From NCBI GenBank assembly GCA_031547465.1, contig JAVBRX010000134.1, positions 1 through 6,758 on the forward strand: a stretch of 6,758 bases of DNA. Direction: 5' to 3'. The position numbers were made by a program, and so were the translations under genes. The stretch is from Hohaiivirga sp031547465 (GTDB taxonomy: Bacteria; Pseudomonadota; Alphaproteobacteria; Rhizobiales; Beijerinckiaceae). Within the stretch, counting starts at the first letter, position 1; each line of letters starts with the position of its first letter. The notes under the pieces were generated by a model. It did not search any database. It worked only from the letters and a program-made list of their open reading frames with translations, and had not been told where the DNA came from. Positions 1 to 6,113 of this stretch are shown here, one piece after another.

Positions 1-59
1 CGGACGGGCATATGTCAGCTCTACCGGACTGACAAGATCATGATTCCGTGAGGAACACC
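1..59. other. Leader upstream of the ygfZ-like gene, with a short dyad
   Basis: This is the short non-coding stretch before the first gene. It holds the perfect inverted repeat TGTCAG (13-18) / CTGACA (29-34) with a 10-bp spacer, and an adjacent 8-bp palindrome ATCATGAT (37-44). AGGA at 51-54 lies 5 nt before the ATG at 60 and serves as its ribosome binding site. I could not find a convincing -35/-10 pair. The left edge of the window cuts off whatever lies further upstream. Confidence 0.5.
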
Positions 60-932
60 ATGCCTGTTTCCTACCTTGCCGACAGAGGCGTCGTAAGCGT
101 CAGGGGCGCAGAAGCGCGGACGTTCCTCAACGGTCTCGTCACTTGCGACATGAACCGGATATCGCAAAACACGACGCGTTTCGGCGCGCTGTTGACTCCG
201 CAGGGCAAGATCCTGTGCGATTTCCTGATCTTCCAGGCCCCGGGCAGCGAAGAAGATGGTTTTCTCTTCGATGCCCCGCGGGCTTGTGTCGCCGATCTCG
301 TCAAGCGTCTGAACCTTTACAAACTGCGCGCCAGGGTAACGGTTGCCGATCTCTCAGAGATACTCGCAATCATCGCCGGATGGGGAGATGTGCGGAAACC
401 CGCAACAGGGGACGGGGTTATCGCCGACGATCCCCGGCTCCCGACGCTCGGCTGGCGCGGCATCGTTCCCTTGGAGGCAGCCTGCTCCCTTGGGCAAGCC
501 CTCCCCGAGACGTACCACGCCCACCGCATCGCCCTCGGCATCCCGGAAGGCGGCAAGGATTTTGCTTTTGTCGATGCCTTTCCGCACGAAGCGCAGATGG
601 ACCAGTTGCGCGGGGTGGATTTCGACAAGGGCTGCTATGTGGGGCAAGAGGTCGTCTCGCGTATGCAGCATCGCGGTACGGCGCGGACACGGATCGTCCC
701 AGTACGGTATCCAAACGGCGGCACTCCCGAACCGGGGATCGACGTCACGGACGAGGAAAAGATCATCGGCAAGACCGGCAGCGGCGCGGGTAATTCCGGC
801 CTCGCGATGCTGCGTCTCGACAAGGCGGATGAGGCCATCCGGGCAGGGCGAACGATTCTTGCCGGAGGACAGCCGGTCGCCCTCGTCAAACCGGGCTGGA
901 TCGGCTACCCCTTTCCCGGCGATTCCCCCTGA
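60..932 (+). CDS. ygfZ: YgfZ/Caf17-type folate-binding protein, Fe-S cluster maintenance
   Basis: This 290-residue protein belongs to the GcvT-like family of YgfZ (E. coli) and Caf17/IBA57 (mitochondria). Known members bind tetrahydrofolate and help assemble or repair certain Fe-S enzymes in the cytoplasm; they are not the glycine-cleavage T protein. The family signature KGCYVGQE is present at residues 190-197, with the conserved Cys at 192. The N-terminal part (TFLNGLVTCD, then LTPQGKI) and the QLRGVDFDKG approach to the signature also fit. The protein is somewhat shorter than E. coli YgfZ (about 326 residues). A GTG at 48 is also in frame, but I chose the ATG at 60 because AGGA lies 5 nt before it; the GTG would itself overlap that site. 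The tag gene follows after 17 nt, which suggests co-transcription. Such genes are often mislabelled aminomethyltransferase. The family call is firm; the client enzymes are unknown. Confidence 0.92.
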   Translation: MPVSYLADRGVVSVRGAEARTFLNGLVTCDMNRISQNTTRFGALLTPQGKILCDFLIFQAPGSEEDGFLFDAPRACVADLVKRLNLYKLRARVTVADLSEILAIIAGWGDVRKPATGDGVIADDPRLPTLGWRGIVPLEAACSLGQALPETYHAHRIALGIPEGGKDFAFVDAFPHEAQMDQLRGVDFDKGCYVGQEVVSRMQHRGTARTRIVPVRYPNGGTPEPGIDVTDEEKIIGKTGSGAGNSGLAMLRLDKADEAIRAGRTILAGGQPVALVKPGWIGYPFPGDSP

Positions 933-949
933 AGCGATATGGTCCTTCG

Positions 950-1558
950 ATGACAGAAATGCTTATTCTCCACCCGGACGGCAAGCAGCGCTGTTGCTGG
1001 CCGGGACTAGACCCGTTTTACGTCGCCTATCACGACGAGGAATGGGGTGTGCCGGAATTCGACGACAGGGCGCTGTTCGAGAAACTGATTCTCGATGGCT
1101 TCCAGGCCGGATTGTCGTGGATCACCATCCTGCGCAAGCGCGAAAATTTCCGCAAAGCCTTTGCCGGGTTCGAGCCGCAAACCATCGCCCGTTTCACTGA
1201 AGCCGATATAGAGCGCCTGATGGGGGATGCGGGCATCGTACGCAACCGCTCGAAAATCGTCTCGGCTATCGCCAGTGCCAAAGCGTGGCTTACCATTCAG
1301 GAACACGGCTGTTTCTCGACATTCTTATGGGATTTCGTCGACGGCAGGCCGATTCAGAACAACCTGCATTCGCTAAAAGATATTCCGACGGAATCGGATG
1401 CTTCGCAGAAGATGGCCAAGGCCCTGAAAAAGGCCGGGTTCAATTTCTGCGGCCCGACCATCACCTATGCGTTCATGCAGGCGGTCGGCATGGTCAACGA
1501 TCATTTTGTCGGTTGCTACCGCCATGCGGAATGCGTGGCACTGGCGGAGAAACTCTGA
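950..1558 (+). CDS. tag: DNA-3-methyladenine glycosylase I (Tag)
   Basis: This 202-residue monofunctional glycosylase removes 3-methyladenine from alkylated DNA as the first step of base excision repair. It aligns by eye along its whole length with E. coli Tag. The zinc-snap ligands are visible: Cys15 and His28 (RCCW, AYHDEEWGVP) and His185 and Cys189 (NDHFVGC), matching E. coli Cys4, His17, His175 and Cys179. The core block QAGLSWITILRKREN (52-66) and the helix-hairpin-helix region around MGDAGIVRNRSKI are also present. The acidic residue in the base pocket (E. coli Glu38) is Asp49 here. About eleven extra N-terminal residues precede the conserved start; ATG 959 (Met4) is a possible alternative, and neither has a strong ribosome binding site. 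The stop overlaps the next start by one base (TGATG). No Ada box or other regulator site was seen. Confidence 0.96.
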   Translation: MTEMLILHPDGKQRCCWPGLDPFYVAYHDEEWGVPEFDDRALFEKLILDGFQAGLSWITILRKRENFRKAFAGFEPQTIARFTEADIERLMGDAGIVRNRSKIVSAIASAKAWLTIQEHGCFSTFLWDFVDGRPIQNNLHSLKDIPTESDASQKMAKALKKAGFNFCGPTITYAFMQAVGMVNDHFVGCYRHAECVALAEKL

Positions 1559-2178
1559 TGCCGGGGCAGGCGCGCGTCTGGCAGCGGATGCTTTCGGGGC
1601 GACGGCTCAACCTGATCGACCCCTCGCCCCTCGATGTCGAAATAGAGGACATCGCCCACGGCCTCGCCCGCGTCGCCCGCTGGAACGGCCAAACCATCGG
1701 CGACCATATCTTCTCCGTAGCGCAGCACAGTCTGCTGGTAGAGGCGCTTGCCGGACATATCGACCCGAATCTGACGCGCCAGGGGCGGATGGCGGCCTTG
1801 CTGCACGATGCGCCGGAATATGTCGTTAGCGATATTATCTCACCGTTCAAGGCGGTAATCGGTGACGTTTACCGCGAGATCGAGGACCGGTTGCTACGCG
1901 CCGTGCATATGCGCTTCGGCCTGCCGCCGAGGGCGAGCGCCCCGGCATTGAAGACCATCAAGCGAGCGGATAAGCTTGCAGCCTATCTCGAAGCCGTCCG
2001 CCTCGCCGGGTTCGAGCAGAAGGAGGCGGAAAAGTATTTCGGCAAGCCCGAACCCCTGCCGCGAGCGATGGAGAATTACCTGACGCCATGGACGATACGC
2101 GATGCGCAGGCACTGTTTCTTGCCCGGTTCACTGAGTTGGAACGCAACGCCGCACCGGATGCAGGAGCGATGCAATAA
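1558..2178 (+). CDS. HD-domain phosphohydrolase, YfbR (5'-nucleotidase)-like
   Basis: This 206-residue protein has the metal-binding HD signature: His57 (VAQHSLL), His83-Asp84 followed by Glu87 (LLHDAPEYV), and Asp138 (KRADKLAAY). These correspond in order to His33, His68-Asp69, Glu72 and Asp137 of E. coli YfbR, a metal-dependent 5'-deoxynucleotidase. Arg41-Trp42 sits before the first ligand, as the substrate-contacting Arg18-Trp19 does in YfbR. A soluble cytoplasmic enzyme acting on nucleoside monophosphates is therefore a reasonable inference, but HD proteins vary widely in substrate. The ATG at 1558 overlaps the tag stop by one base, and GGAGA at 1546-1550 gives a 7-nt spacing. The same frame stays open upstream to 1285, but that part overlaps tag and is spurious. 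The unusual N-terminus (WQRMLSGRRLNLIDPSPLDV) is, as I recall it, shared by alphaproteobacterial relatives annotated only as hydrolases. Confidence 0.88.
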   Translation: MPGQARVWQRMLSGRRLNLIDPSPLDVEIEDIAHGLARVARWNGQTIGDHIFSVAQHSLLVEALAGHIDPNLTRQGRMAALLHDAPEYVVSDIISPFKAVIGDVYREIEDRLLRAVHMRFGLPPRASAPALKTIKRADKLAAYLEAVRLAGFEQKEAEKYFGKPEPLPRAMENYLTPWTIRDAQALFLARFTELERNAAPDAGAMQ

Positions 2179-2266
2179 CGTGTTGATTTGTAGTATTTTT
2201 ACGTCCAGCATCCCTAACTGAGGGCATCTGCGTGGACCTACCGCATAGTTTCAGGGATAAACCCGC
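2179..2266. other. 88-nt gap between the HD hydrolase and phosphatase genes
   Basis: No gene is visible. The stretch is slightly more AT-rich at its left end (TTGATTTGTAGTATTTTTACG), and a weak 4-bp stem, CCCT/AGGG at 2212-2224, lies in the middle. AGGGA at 2253-2257 is a moderate ribosome binding site for the ATG at 2267. I see no strong promoter and no terminator with a T-tract, so read-through from the upstream genes is possible. Confidence 0.5.
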
Positions 2267-2782
2267 ATGACGGCCTTGTTCGTCTGCCCCCTGTCCCGTC
2301 TGGAAGCGACGCTCGCTAAAAGCGGTGCGAGCCATGTGGTGACGTTGCTCGGCCCCGAGGCCACGCTGCCGCCACTCCCCACCATTTTGCCGGAACAGCG
2401 GCTGATCCTGCGCTTCGCCGATATTCTTGGACCTCTGGAAGGATATATCACGCCCTCGGAGGTGCATATTGCGACACTTCTCACTTTCCTGCGGCGTTGG
2501 GATCGTGCCCGCCCAATGCTGTTTCACTGCTATGCCGGAATCAGCCGCTCCACGGCGGCGGCATTCATCGCCGCCTGCGCCCTGATGCCGGAGAGAATGG
2601 AAAACGTCATCGCTCGGGATTTGCGCCTTGCTTCGCCTTCGGCAACTCCGAACGCCCTGATGATCGCCCTTGCCGACAACATGCTCGGTTGCGACGGGCG
2701 CATGAGCGCGGCGGTGGCAGGGATCGGGCGCGGGCGCGATGCGTTCGAGGGCGAACCGTTCAGGCTGGATTTGCAAGGCTGA
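2267..2782 (+). CDS. Small protein tyrosine phosphatase-like protein (CX5R family)
   Basis: This 171-residue cytoplasmic protein carries the Cys-based phosphatase P-loop HCYAGISRS at residues 87-95, with nucleophile Cys88 and phosphate-binding Arg94. A hydrophobic strand (RPMLF) leads into the loop and a small-residue helix (TAAAFIAACAL) follows, as in dual-specificity/PTP folds. Asp52 (RFADI), 36 residues before the Cys, is the best candidate general acid. There is no signal peptide or membrane segment. It resembles the predicted tyrosine phosphatases (COG5350 type) found in Alphaproteobacteria, often beside tag and HD-hydrolase genes; the real substrate is not known to me and could be a phosphoprotein or a small molecule. 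The start at ATG 2267 has AGGGA 9 nt upstream. The gene lies 88 nt after the HD gene in the same direction, so it may belong to the same transcript. Confidence 0.85.
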   Translation: MTALFVCPLSRLEATLAKSGASHVVTLLGPEATLPPLPTILPEQRLILRFADILGPLEGYITPSEVHIATLLTFLRRWDRARPMLFHCYAGISRSTAAAFIAACALMPERMENVIARDLRLASPSATPNALMIALADNMLGCDGRMSAAVAGIGRGRDAFEGEPFRLDLQG

Positions 2783-2806
2783 TCATTGGAATTAATTTGC
2801 GCCCTG

Positions 2807-2849
2807 CGAAAGAACTGCACAGAAAATAGTGGCAAGGGTCGTTCTTTCG
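2807..2849. repeat. 9-bp perfect inverted repeat with 25-nt loop
   Basis: CGAAAGAAC (2807-2815) is matched exactly by GTTCTTTCG (2841-2849). Inside the loop TGCAC (2816-2820) can pair with GTGGCA (2829-2834) with one bulged G, which would extend the stem. It begins 24 nt after the phosphatase stop codon. No run of T follows on either strand, so it is not a standard intrinsic terminator. It could be an mRNA 3'-end structure, a processing site or a protein-binding dyad; the sequence does not decide. Confidence 0.55.
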
Positions 2850-2880
2850 GACCAATCCAACCCTATTGTCATCGTACCGC

Positions 2881-2909
2881 TTGCAACCGGAGCCGAGGAC
2901 GCTCATAAC
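2881..2909 (+). promoter_or_regulatory. Candidate sigma70 promoter for xseB-dxs
   Basis: TTGCAA (2881-2886) and CATAAC (2904-2909) are separated by 17 bp. Each matches the consensus hexamer at four of six positions. This would place transcription start near 2916, leaving a leader of about 115 nt before xseB. The match is weak and is offered only because a new transcription unit is expected after a 249-nt gap. Confidence 0.25.
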
Positions 2910-3031
2910 CCCGCCCTGAAGCGTGGTCCACGAGATCGGACAAGGCTCCAAAGTACTTCTATCTGCCGCATTTCTTCCGCTTCACAGGTGTCCACTTTCA
3001 GCGAAAGAAGGCTTCAAAAGGCGCTCCCGAC

Positions 3032-3295
3032 ATGACGACAGACACCAGACCGGCCCCTCTCCCCCCTGTCGATAACCTGCCGTTCGAGCAGGCATTGGGC
3101 GAACTGGAGGAGATCGTACGGCGCCTCGAACGAGGCGATGTCGCCCTTGAAGAGTCTATCGCCATCTATGAGCGCGGTGAAATGCTGAAAAAGCGTTGCG
3201 AAACCCTGCTCAAGAAGGCCGAGACCAGAATTGAGAAAATCGCCACCAATGCCGACGGAAAAGTCAGCGCTGCTCCCCTCGACGTCGAATCCTGA
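3032..3295 (+). CDS. xseB: Exodeoxyribonuclease VII small subunit
   Basis: This 87-residue protein is the small subunit of exonuclease VII. It assembles in several copies on the large subunit XseA to form the enzyme that degrades single-stranded DNA to short oligonucleotides. The sequence shows the family pattern: LPFEQALGELEEIVRRLE (16-33), then a Gly-Asp turn, LEESIAIYERG (39-49), and a basic, coiled-coil-like helix MLKKRCETLLKKAETRIEKI. The N-terminal 15 residues are Pro/Thr-rich and the C-terminal 16 look disordered, as is common. The length is typical for the family. dxs follows after 54 nt in the same direction; xseB-dxs linkage is widespread in proteobacteria and appears to be organisational rather than functional. 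xseA is not in the window. Confidence 0.96.
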   Translation: MTTDTRPAPLPPVDNLPFEQALGELEEIVRRLERGDVALEESIAIYERGEMLKKRCETLLKKAETRIEKIATNADGKVSAAPLDVES

Positions 3296-3349
3296 TATTT
3301 TCACCTGTTTATCCTTGTCCGCGCCCTGCCGAAGCCGGAGCCTCCGATT
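3296..3349 (+). other. xseB-dxs spacer with the dxs ribosome binding site
   Basis: This 54-nt spacer contains no gene. GGAG at 3337-3340, 9 nt upstream, supports the GTG at 3350 as the dxs start; no in-frame ATG precedes the conserved region. No terminator hairpin is seen, which fits co-transcription of xseB and dxs. The farnesyl diphosphate synthase gene ispA that often sits here is absent. Confidence 0.55.
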
Positions 3350-5275
3350 GTGACCCATCTGCCGACCCTTCCGCTTCTCAAGACTGTCCGGACCCCCGCA
3401 GACCTGCGCGCCCTGCCGGAAAGCGACCTGAGGCAAGTCGCGGACGAATTGCGGCAGGAGACGATCAGCGCCGTTTCCGTCACCGGCGGGCATCTCGGGG
3501 CGGGGCTTGGCGTCGTCGAACTGACGCTGGCGCTGCATTACGTGTTCGACACCCCGAACGACCGGCTGATCTGGGATGTCGGTCATCAGGCCTATCCGCA
3601 CAAGATCCTCACCGGACGGCGCGAGCGCATCCGCACCCTGCGGCAGGAAGGCGGCTTGTCCGGTTTCACCAAGCGCGCGGAAAGCGAATACGACCCGTTT
3701 GGGACAGCGCATTCCTCGACCTCTATTTCCGCCGGTCTCGGCATGGCGGTGGCGCGGGATCTCTCGAAAGCCGCCAACAACGTGATCTGCGTCATCGGCG
3801 ACGGCTCGATGTCGGCGGGCATGGCCTATGAGGCGATGAACAATGCCGGGGCGATGCACTCACGGCTCATCGTCATCCTCAATGACAACGACATGTCGAT
3901 TGCGCCGCCGGTCGGAGCGATGTCGGCCTATCTGGCGCGGCTGGTTTCCGGCGGCACCTATCGCAGCATCCGCGAGGCCGCCAAACAGCTTGCCAACAAG
4001 CTGCCGAAATTCTTCTACCAGAAGGCGCAGCGGGTCGAGGAATACGCCCGTGGCTTCTGGACCGGCGGCACCTTGTTCGAGGAACTCGGGTTCTATTATG
4101 TCGGCCCCATCGACGGCCACAATCTCGACCATCTGCTGCCGGTGTTGAAGAACGTCCGTGATACGCAGAACGGGCCGATCCTCATCCATGTGGTTACGCA
4201 GAAGGGCAAAGGCTACCCCCCCGCCGAAGCTGCGCCGGACAAATATCACGGCGTTTCAACCTTCGACATTATCACCGGCACACAAGTCACGGCAAAGACC
4301 AACGCGCCGAGCTACACGAAAGTGTTCGGCGAGGCGCTCGTCAAGGAAGCCCGTAAGGATGATCGCATCGTCGCCATCACGGCGGCCATGCCCGCCGGAA
4401 CCGGCATCGACCTGTTCCAGCAGGAATTCCCGGCCCGGACATTCGATGTCGGTATCGCTGAGCAACATGCCGTGACCTTCGCCGCCGGACTGGCGGCGGA
4501 AGGCTATAAGCCGTTCTGCGGCATCTACTCCACCTTCCTGCAACGGGCTTACGACCAGGTGGCGCATGATGTGGCGCTGCAAAACCTGCCCGTGCGCTTC
4601 GCCCTCGACCGCGCCGGGCTGGTGGGAGCGGACGGGCCGACCCATGCCGGTTCCTTCGATCTCGCCTATCTCGGCTGCCTGCCGAACATGGTGATCATGG
4701 CCGCGGGCGATGAAGTGGAACTGATGCATATGGTGGCGACCGCCGCCGCTTACGACGATGGTCCGATCGCCTTCCGCTACCCGCGCGGCGACGGTATCGG
4801 TGTCGATATGCCGGAAACCGGCATGCCGCTCGCTATCGGCAAGGGCCGGGTGCTGCGCGAGGGCAGCCACATCGCCATTCTCAGCCTCGGCACCCGTCTG
4901 AAGGAAGCCTTGAAAGCCGCCGAACTCCTGGACGTGCGCGGCCTTTCGACCACCGTCGCCGACGCCCGCTTTGCCAAACCGCTCGATCAGGACCTCGTGC
5001 TGCACCTCGCTAAAAACCATGAAGTTCTCATCACCATCGAGGAAGGCTCCATCGGCGGTTTCGGCAGCCATGTACTGCAATTGCTGGCTGAACGCGGCGC
5101 ACTCGACAAGGGCTTGAAAGTCCGCCCGATGGTGCTGCCCGACACCTATATCGACCACGGTAAACCCGACCGCATGTACGCCGAGGCCGGACTGGACGCG
5201 GCAGGCATCATCGCGCAGGTATTAGCGGCGCTGGGGAAGGATACGGGAGCAGCGTTGCGGGCAATTGAAGCGTGA
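3350..5275 (+). CDS. dxs: 1-deoxy-D-xylulose-5-phosphate synthase
   Basis: This 641-residue thiamine-diphosphate enzyme condenses pyruvate and glyceraldehyde 3-phosphate into DXP, the first step of the MEP isoprenoid pathway and a precursor of thiamine and pyridoxal. The length is normal (E. coli 620). The domain order is: a ThDP-binding N-terminal domain with His48 (GGHLG), His79 (WDVGHQ), the GDG motif at 150-152 and Asn180 (LNDND); a transketolase-like pyrimidine domain with catalytic Glu371 (IAEQHA), Tyr393 and Arg399 (YSTFLQR), Asp428 and His432 (GADGPTHAG) and Arg479 (YPRG); and a C-terminal transketolase domain. Every residue corresponds to its E. coli counterpart with little offset, so the enzyme should be active. 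The start is GTG, supported by GGAG 9 nt upstream. The gene follows xseB and converges with sod; its stop codon TGA abuts the terminator stem region. Confidence 0.98.
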   Translation: MTHLPTLPLLKTVRTPADLRALPESDLRQVADELRQETISAVSVTGGHLGAGLGVVELTLALHYVFDTPNDRLIWDVGHQAYPHKILTGRRERIRTLRQEGGLSGFTKRAESEYDPFGTAHSSTSISAGLGMAVARDLSKAANNVICVIGDGSMSAGMAYEAMNNAGAMHSRLIVILNDNDMSIAPPVGAMSAYLARLVSGGTYRSIREAAKQLANKLPKFFYQKAQRVEEYARGFWTGGTLFEELGFYYVGPIDGHNLDHLLPVLKNVRDTQNGPILIHVVTQKGKGYPPAEAAPDKYHGVSTFDIITGTQVTAKTNAPSYTKVFGEALVKEARKDDRIVAITAAMPAGTGIDLFQQEFPARTFDVGIAEQHAVTFAAGLAAEGYKPFCGIYSTFLQRAYDQVAHDVALQNLPVRFALDRAGLVGADGPTHAGSFDLAYLGCLPNMVIMAAGDEVELMHMVATAAAYDDGPIAFRYPRGDGIGVDMPETGMPLAIGKGRVLREGSHIAILSLGTRLKEALKAAELLDVRGLSTTVADARFAKPLDQDLVLHLAKNHEVLITIEEGSIGGFGSHVLQLLAERGALDKGLKVRPMVLPDTYIDHGKPDRMYAEAGLDAAGIIAQVLAALGKDTGAALRAIEA

Positions 5276-5314
5276 AAAAACGCCCCGCCGCGAAACGCGG
5301 CAGGGGCGTCATTT
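5275..5314 (-). terminator. Intrinsic terminator of sod, partly bidirectional
   Basis: CGCCCC (5281-5286), G5287 and CCGCG (5288-5292) pair with CGCGG (5296-5300), C5301 and GGGGCG (5303-5308), around an AAA loop with one bulged A at 5302. This makes a 12-bp very GC-rich stem. On the reverse strand it is followed directly by TTTTTT (complement of 5275-5280), a textbook rho-independent terminator 28 nt after the sod stop. On the forward strand the tail is only TCATTT, so termination of dxs should be weaker. The reverse-strand T-tract reaches the last base of the dxs stop codon. Confidence 0.9.
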
Positions 5315-5336
5315 AACCGGCTTATTATTCCCCGGA

Positions 5337-6071
5337 TCAGATCGTCAGCGTTCCCGCCTTGGCGGCGGCATAGCGGGCGGCGACGGCTTTCCAATCGAGG
5401 ACGTTCCACCATGCCTTGAGGTAATCGGCGCGGCGGTTTTGGTATTTCAGGTAATAAGCGTGCTCCCATACGTCGTTGCCCATCAGCACCTTCGCGCCGT
5501 CCATCAGCGGCGTGTCCTGGTTCGGCTTGGCGACGATGGCGAGCTTGCCGTCTTTGTCTACAGTCACGAACACCCAGCCGGAGCCGAACTGTTTCGTCCC
5601 TGCGGTATTGAAGGACTCCTGAAACTTGGCGAAGCCGCCGAGATCCTTATCGATGGCTGCCTTCAACTCACCGTCCGGTTCACCGCCCGCGCCGCCCATG
5701 ATCGACCAGAACATGCTGTGATTGGCATGTCCGCCGCCATTATTACGCAACGCACCGCGGATAGCTTCCGGAGCCGCGGACAGCTTGGCGAGAATTTCGG
5801 GCAGCGGTTTGGCGGCGAGATCGGCATAATCCTTCAGGGCCACGTTGAGGTTGGCAACATAAGCCGCGTGATGCTTGTCGTGATGGATCTCCATCGTCAT
5901 GGCGTCGATATGCGGCTCGTTCTTGTTGAACGCATAGGGCAGCGGATCAAGCTTGAACGGCCCGGTGGGCGCTTGCGCGAAGGCTCGGCTCGTGACAGTG
6001 CTGCTCAATGCAGCGCCAAAACCGGCCATAGCGGCTCCGGCGATAATATGGCGGCGATTCAGGGTCTTCAT
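5337..6071 (-). CDS. Fe/Mn-family superoxide dismutase, Mn-type, with Tat signal peptide
   Basis: This 244-residue protein dismutates superoxide to hydrogen peroxide and oxygen. The metal ligands are His63 (MEIHHDKHH), His118 (GGHANHSMFW), and Asp200 and His204 in the family signature DVWEHAYY; Tyr71 is the gateway tyrosine. GGH at 113-115 and Gln185 (NQDTPLM) match the manganese type (E. coli SodA Gly77 and Gln146) rather than the iron type, although cambialistic use cannot be excluded. Residues 1-34 form a twin-arginine signal: NRRHI at 5-9, a moderately hydrophobic core (IIAGAAMAGFGAALSS), a basic Arg29 in the c-region and likely cleavage at AFA or AQA. Export to the periplasm after folding and metal loading is inferred. 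AGGAGG (complement of 6078-6083) lies 6 nt before the ATG. It has its own terminator and a divergent promoter region with a Fur-like dyad. The symbol is left empty because sodA/sodB/sodM usage varies. Confidence 0.95.
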   Translation of the reverse strand: MKTLNRRHIIAGAAMAGFGAALSSTVTSRAFAQAPTGPFKLDPLPYAFNKNEPHIDAMTMEIHHDKHHAAYVANLNVALKDYADLAAKPLPEILAKLSAAPEAIRGALRNNGGGHANHSMFWSIMGGAGGEPDGELKAAIDKDLGGFAKFQESFNTAGTKQFGSGWVFVTVDKDGKLAIVAKPNQDTPLMDGAKVLMGNDVWEHAYYLKYQNRRADYLKAWWNVLDWKAVAARYAAAKAGTLTI

Positions 6072-6083
6072 GTCGTTCCTCCT
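6072..6083 (-). promoter_or_regulatory. Strong ribosome binding site of sod
   Basis: Read on the reverse strand, AGGAGG (complement of 6078-6083) is a perfect Shine-Dalgarno match with a 6-nt spacer to the ATG. It fixes the sod start, so the twin-arginine signal peptide is part of the protein and not an artefact of start choice. It is the best ribosome binding site in the window and suggests high translation. Confidence 0.85.
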
Positions 6084-6113
6084 GGTGATTTGAACGGAAA
6101 GATCGGGACTTCC

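Larger units (their letters stand above)
2783..3031. other. 249-nt intergenic region before xseB, no credible gene
   Basis: This stretch separates the phosphatase gene from xseB and is less GC-rich than its neighbours. It contains the inverted repeat listed at 2807-2849 and a candidate promoter at 2881-2909. An open frame from GTG 2829 to TGA 3035 (68 codons) lacks a ribosome binding site and has a composition unlike a protein, so I do not call it. AAAAGG at 3016-3021, 10 nt before the ATG at 3032, serves xseB. No terminator with a T-tract was found. Confidence 0.5.

Noticed and set aside
60..932. Annotation as glycine-cleavage T protein (aminomethyltransferase)
   Set aside because: The KGCYVGQE signature and the 290-residue length identify the YgfZ/Caf17 branch, and no gcvH or gcvP is nearby.
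1065..1125. Tag Asp49 in place of E. coli Glu38 as a sign of altered base specificity
   Set aside because: It is a conservative acidic change, and I recall LDGFQAGLSW in other alphaproteobacterial Tag proteins, so it is probably a lineage variant.
343..1200. 285-codon forward frame overlapping ygfZ and tag
   Set aside because: It is out of frame with two well-supported genes and has low-complexity Ser/Arg/Pro composition.
1285..1557. Upstream extension of the HD hydrolase frame
   Set aside because: It overlaps tag entirely in another frame, while ATG 1558 has a good ribosome binding site and the typical family start.
2212..2224. CCCT/AGGG mini-hairpin as a terminator after the HD gene
   Set aside because: The stem is only 4 bp and no T-tract follows on either strand.
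2129..2776. 215-codon reverse frame over the phosphatase gene
   Set aside because: It mirrors the phosphatase codons and is rich in Arg, His and Gln as shadows are; the forward frame has a perfect P-loop.
2829..3035. Open frame of 68 codons from GTG, ending in an ATGA overlap with the xseB start
   Set aside because: The stop/start overlap looks tempting, but there is no ribosome binding site before the GTG, the frame starts inside the 2807-2849 inverted repeat, the product is rich in Ser, Arg and Thr without a plausible core, and I recognise no family.
4256..5158. 300-codon open frame antisense to dxs
   Set aside because: Long antisense frames are expected opposite a GC-rich gene; the product has no recognisable motif, and dxs is fully conserved on the other strand.
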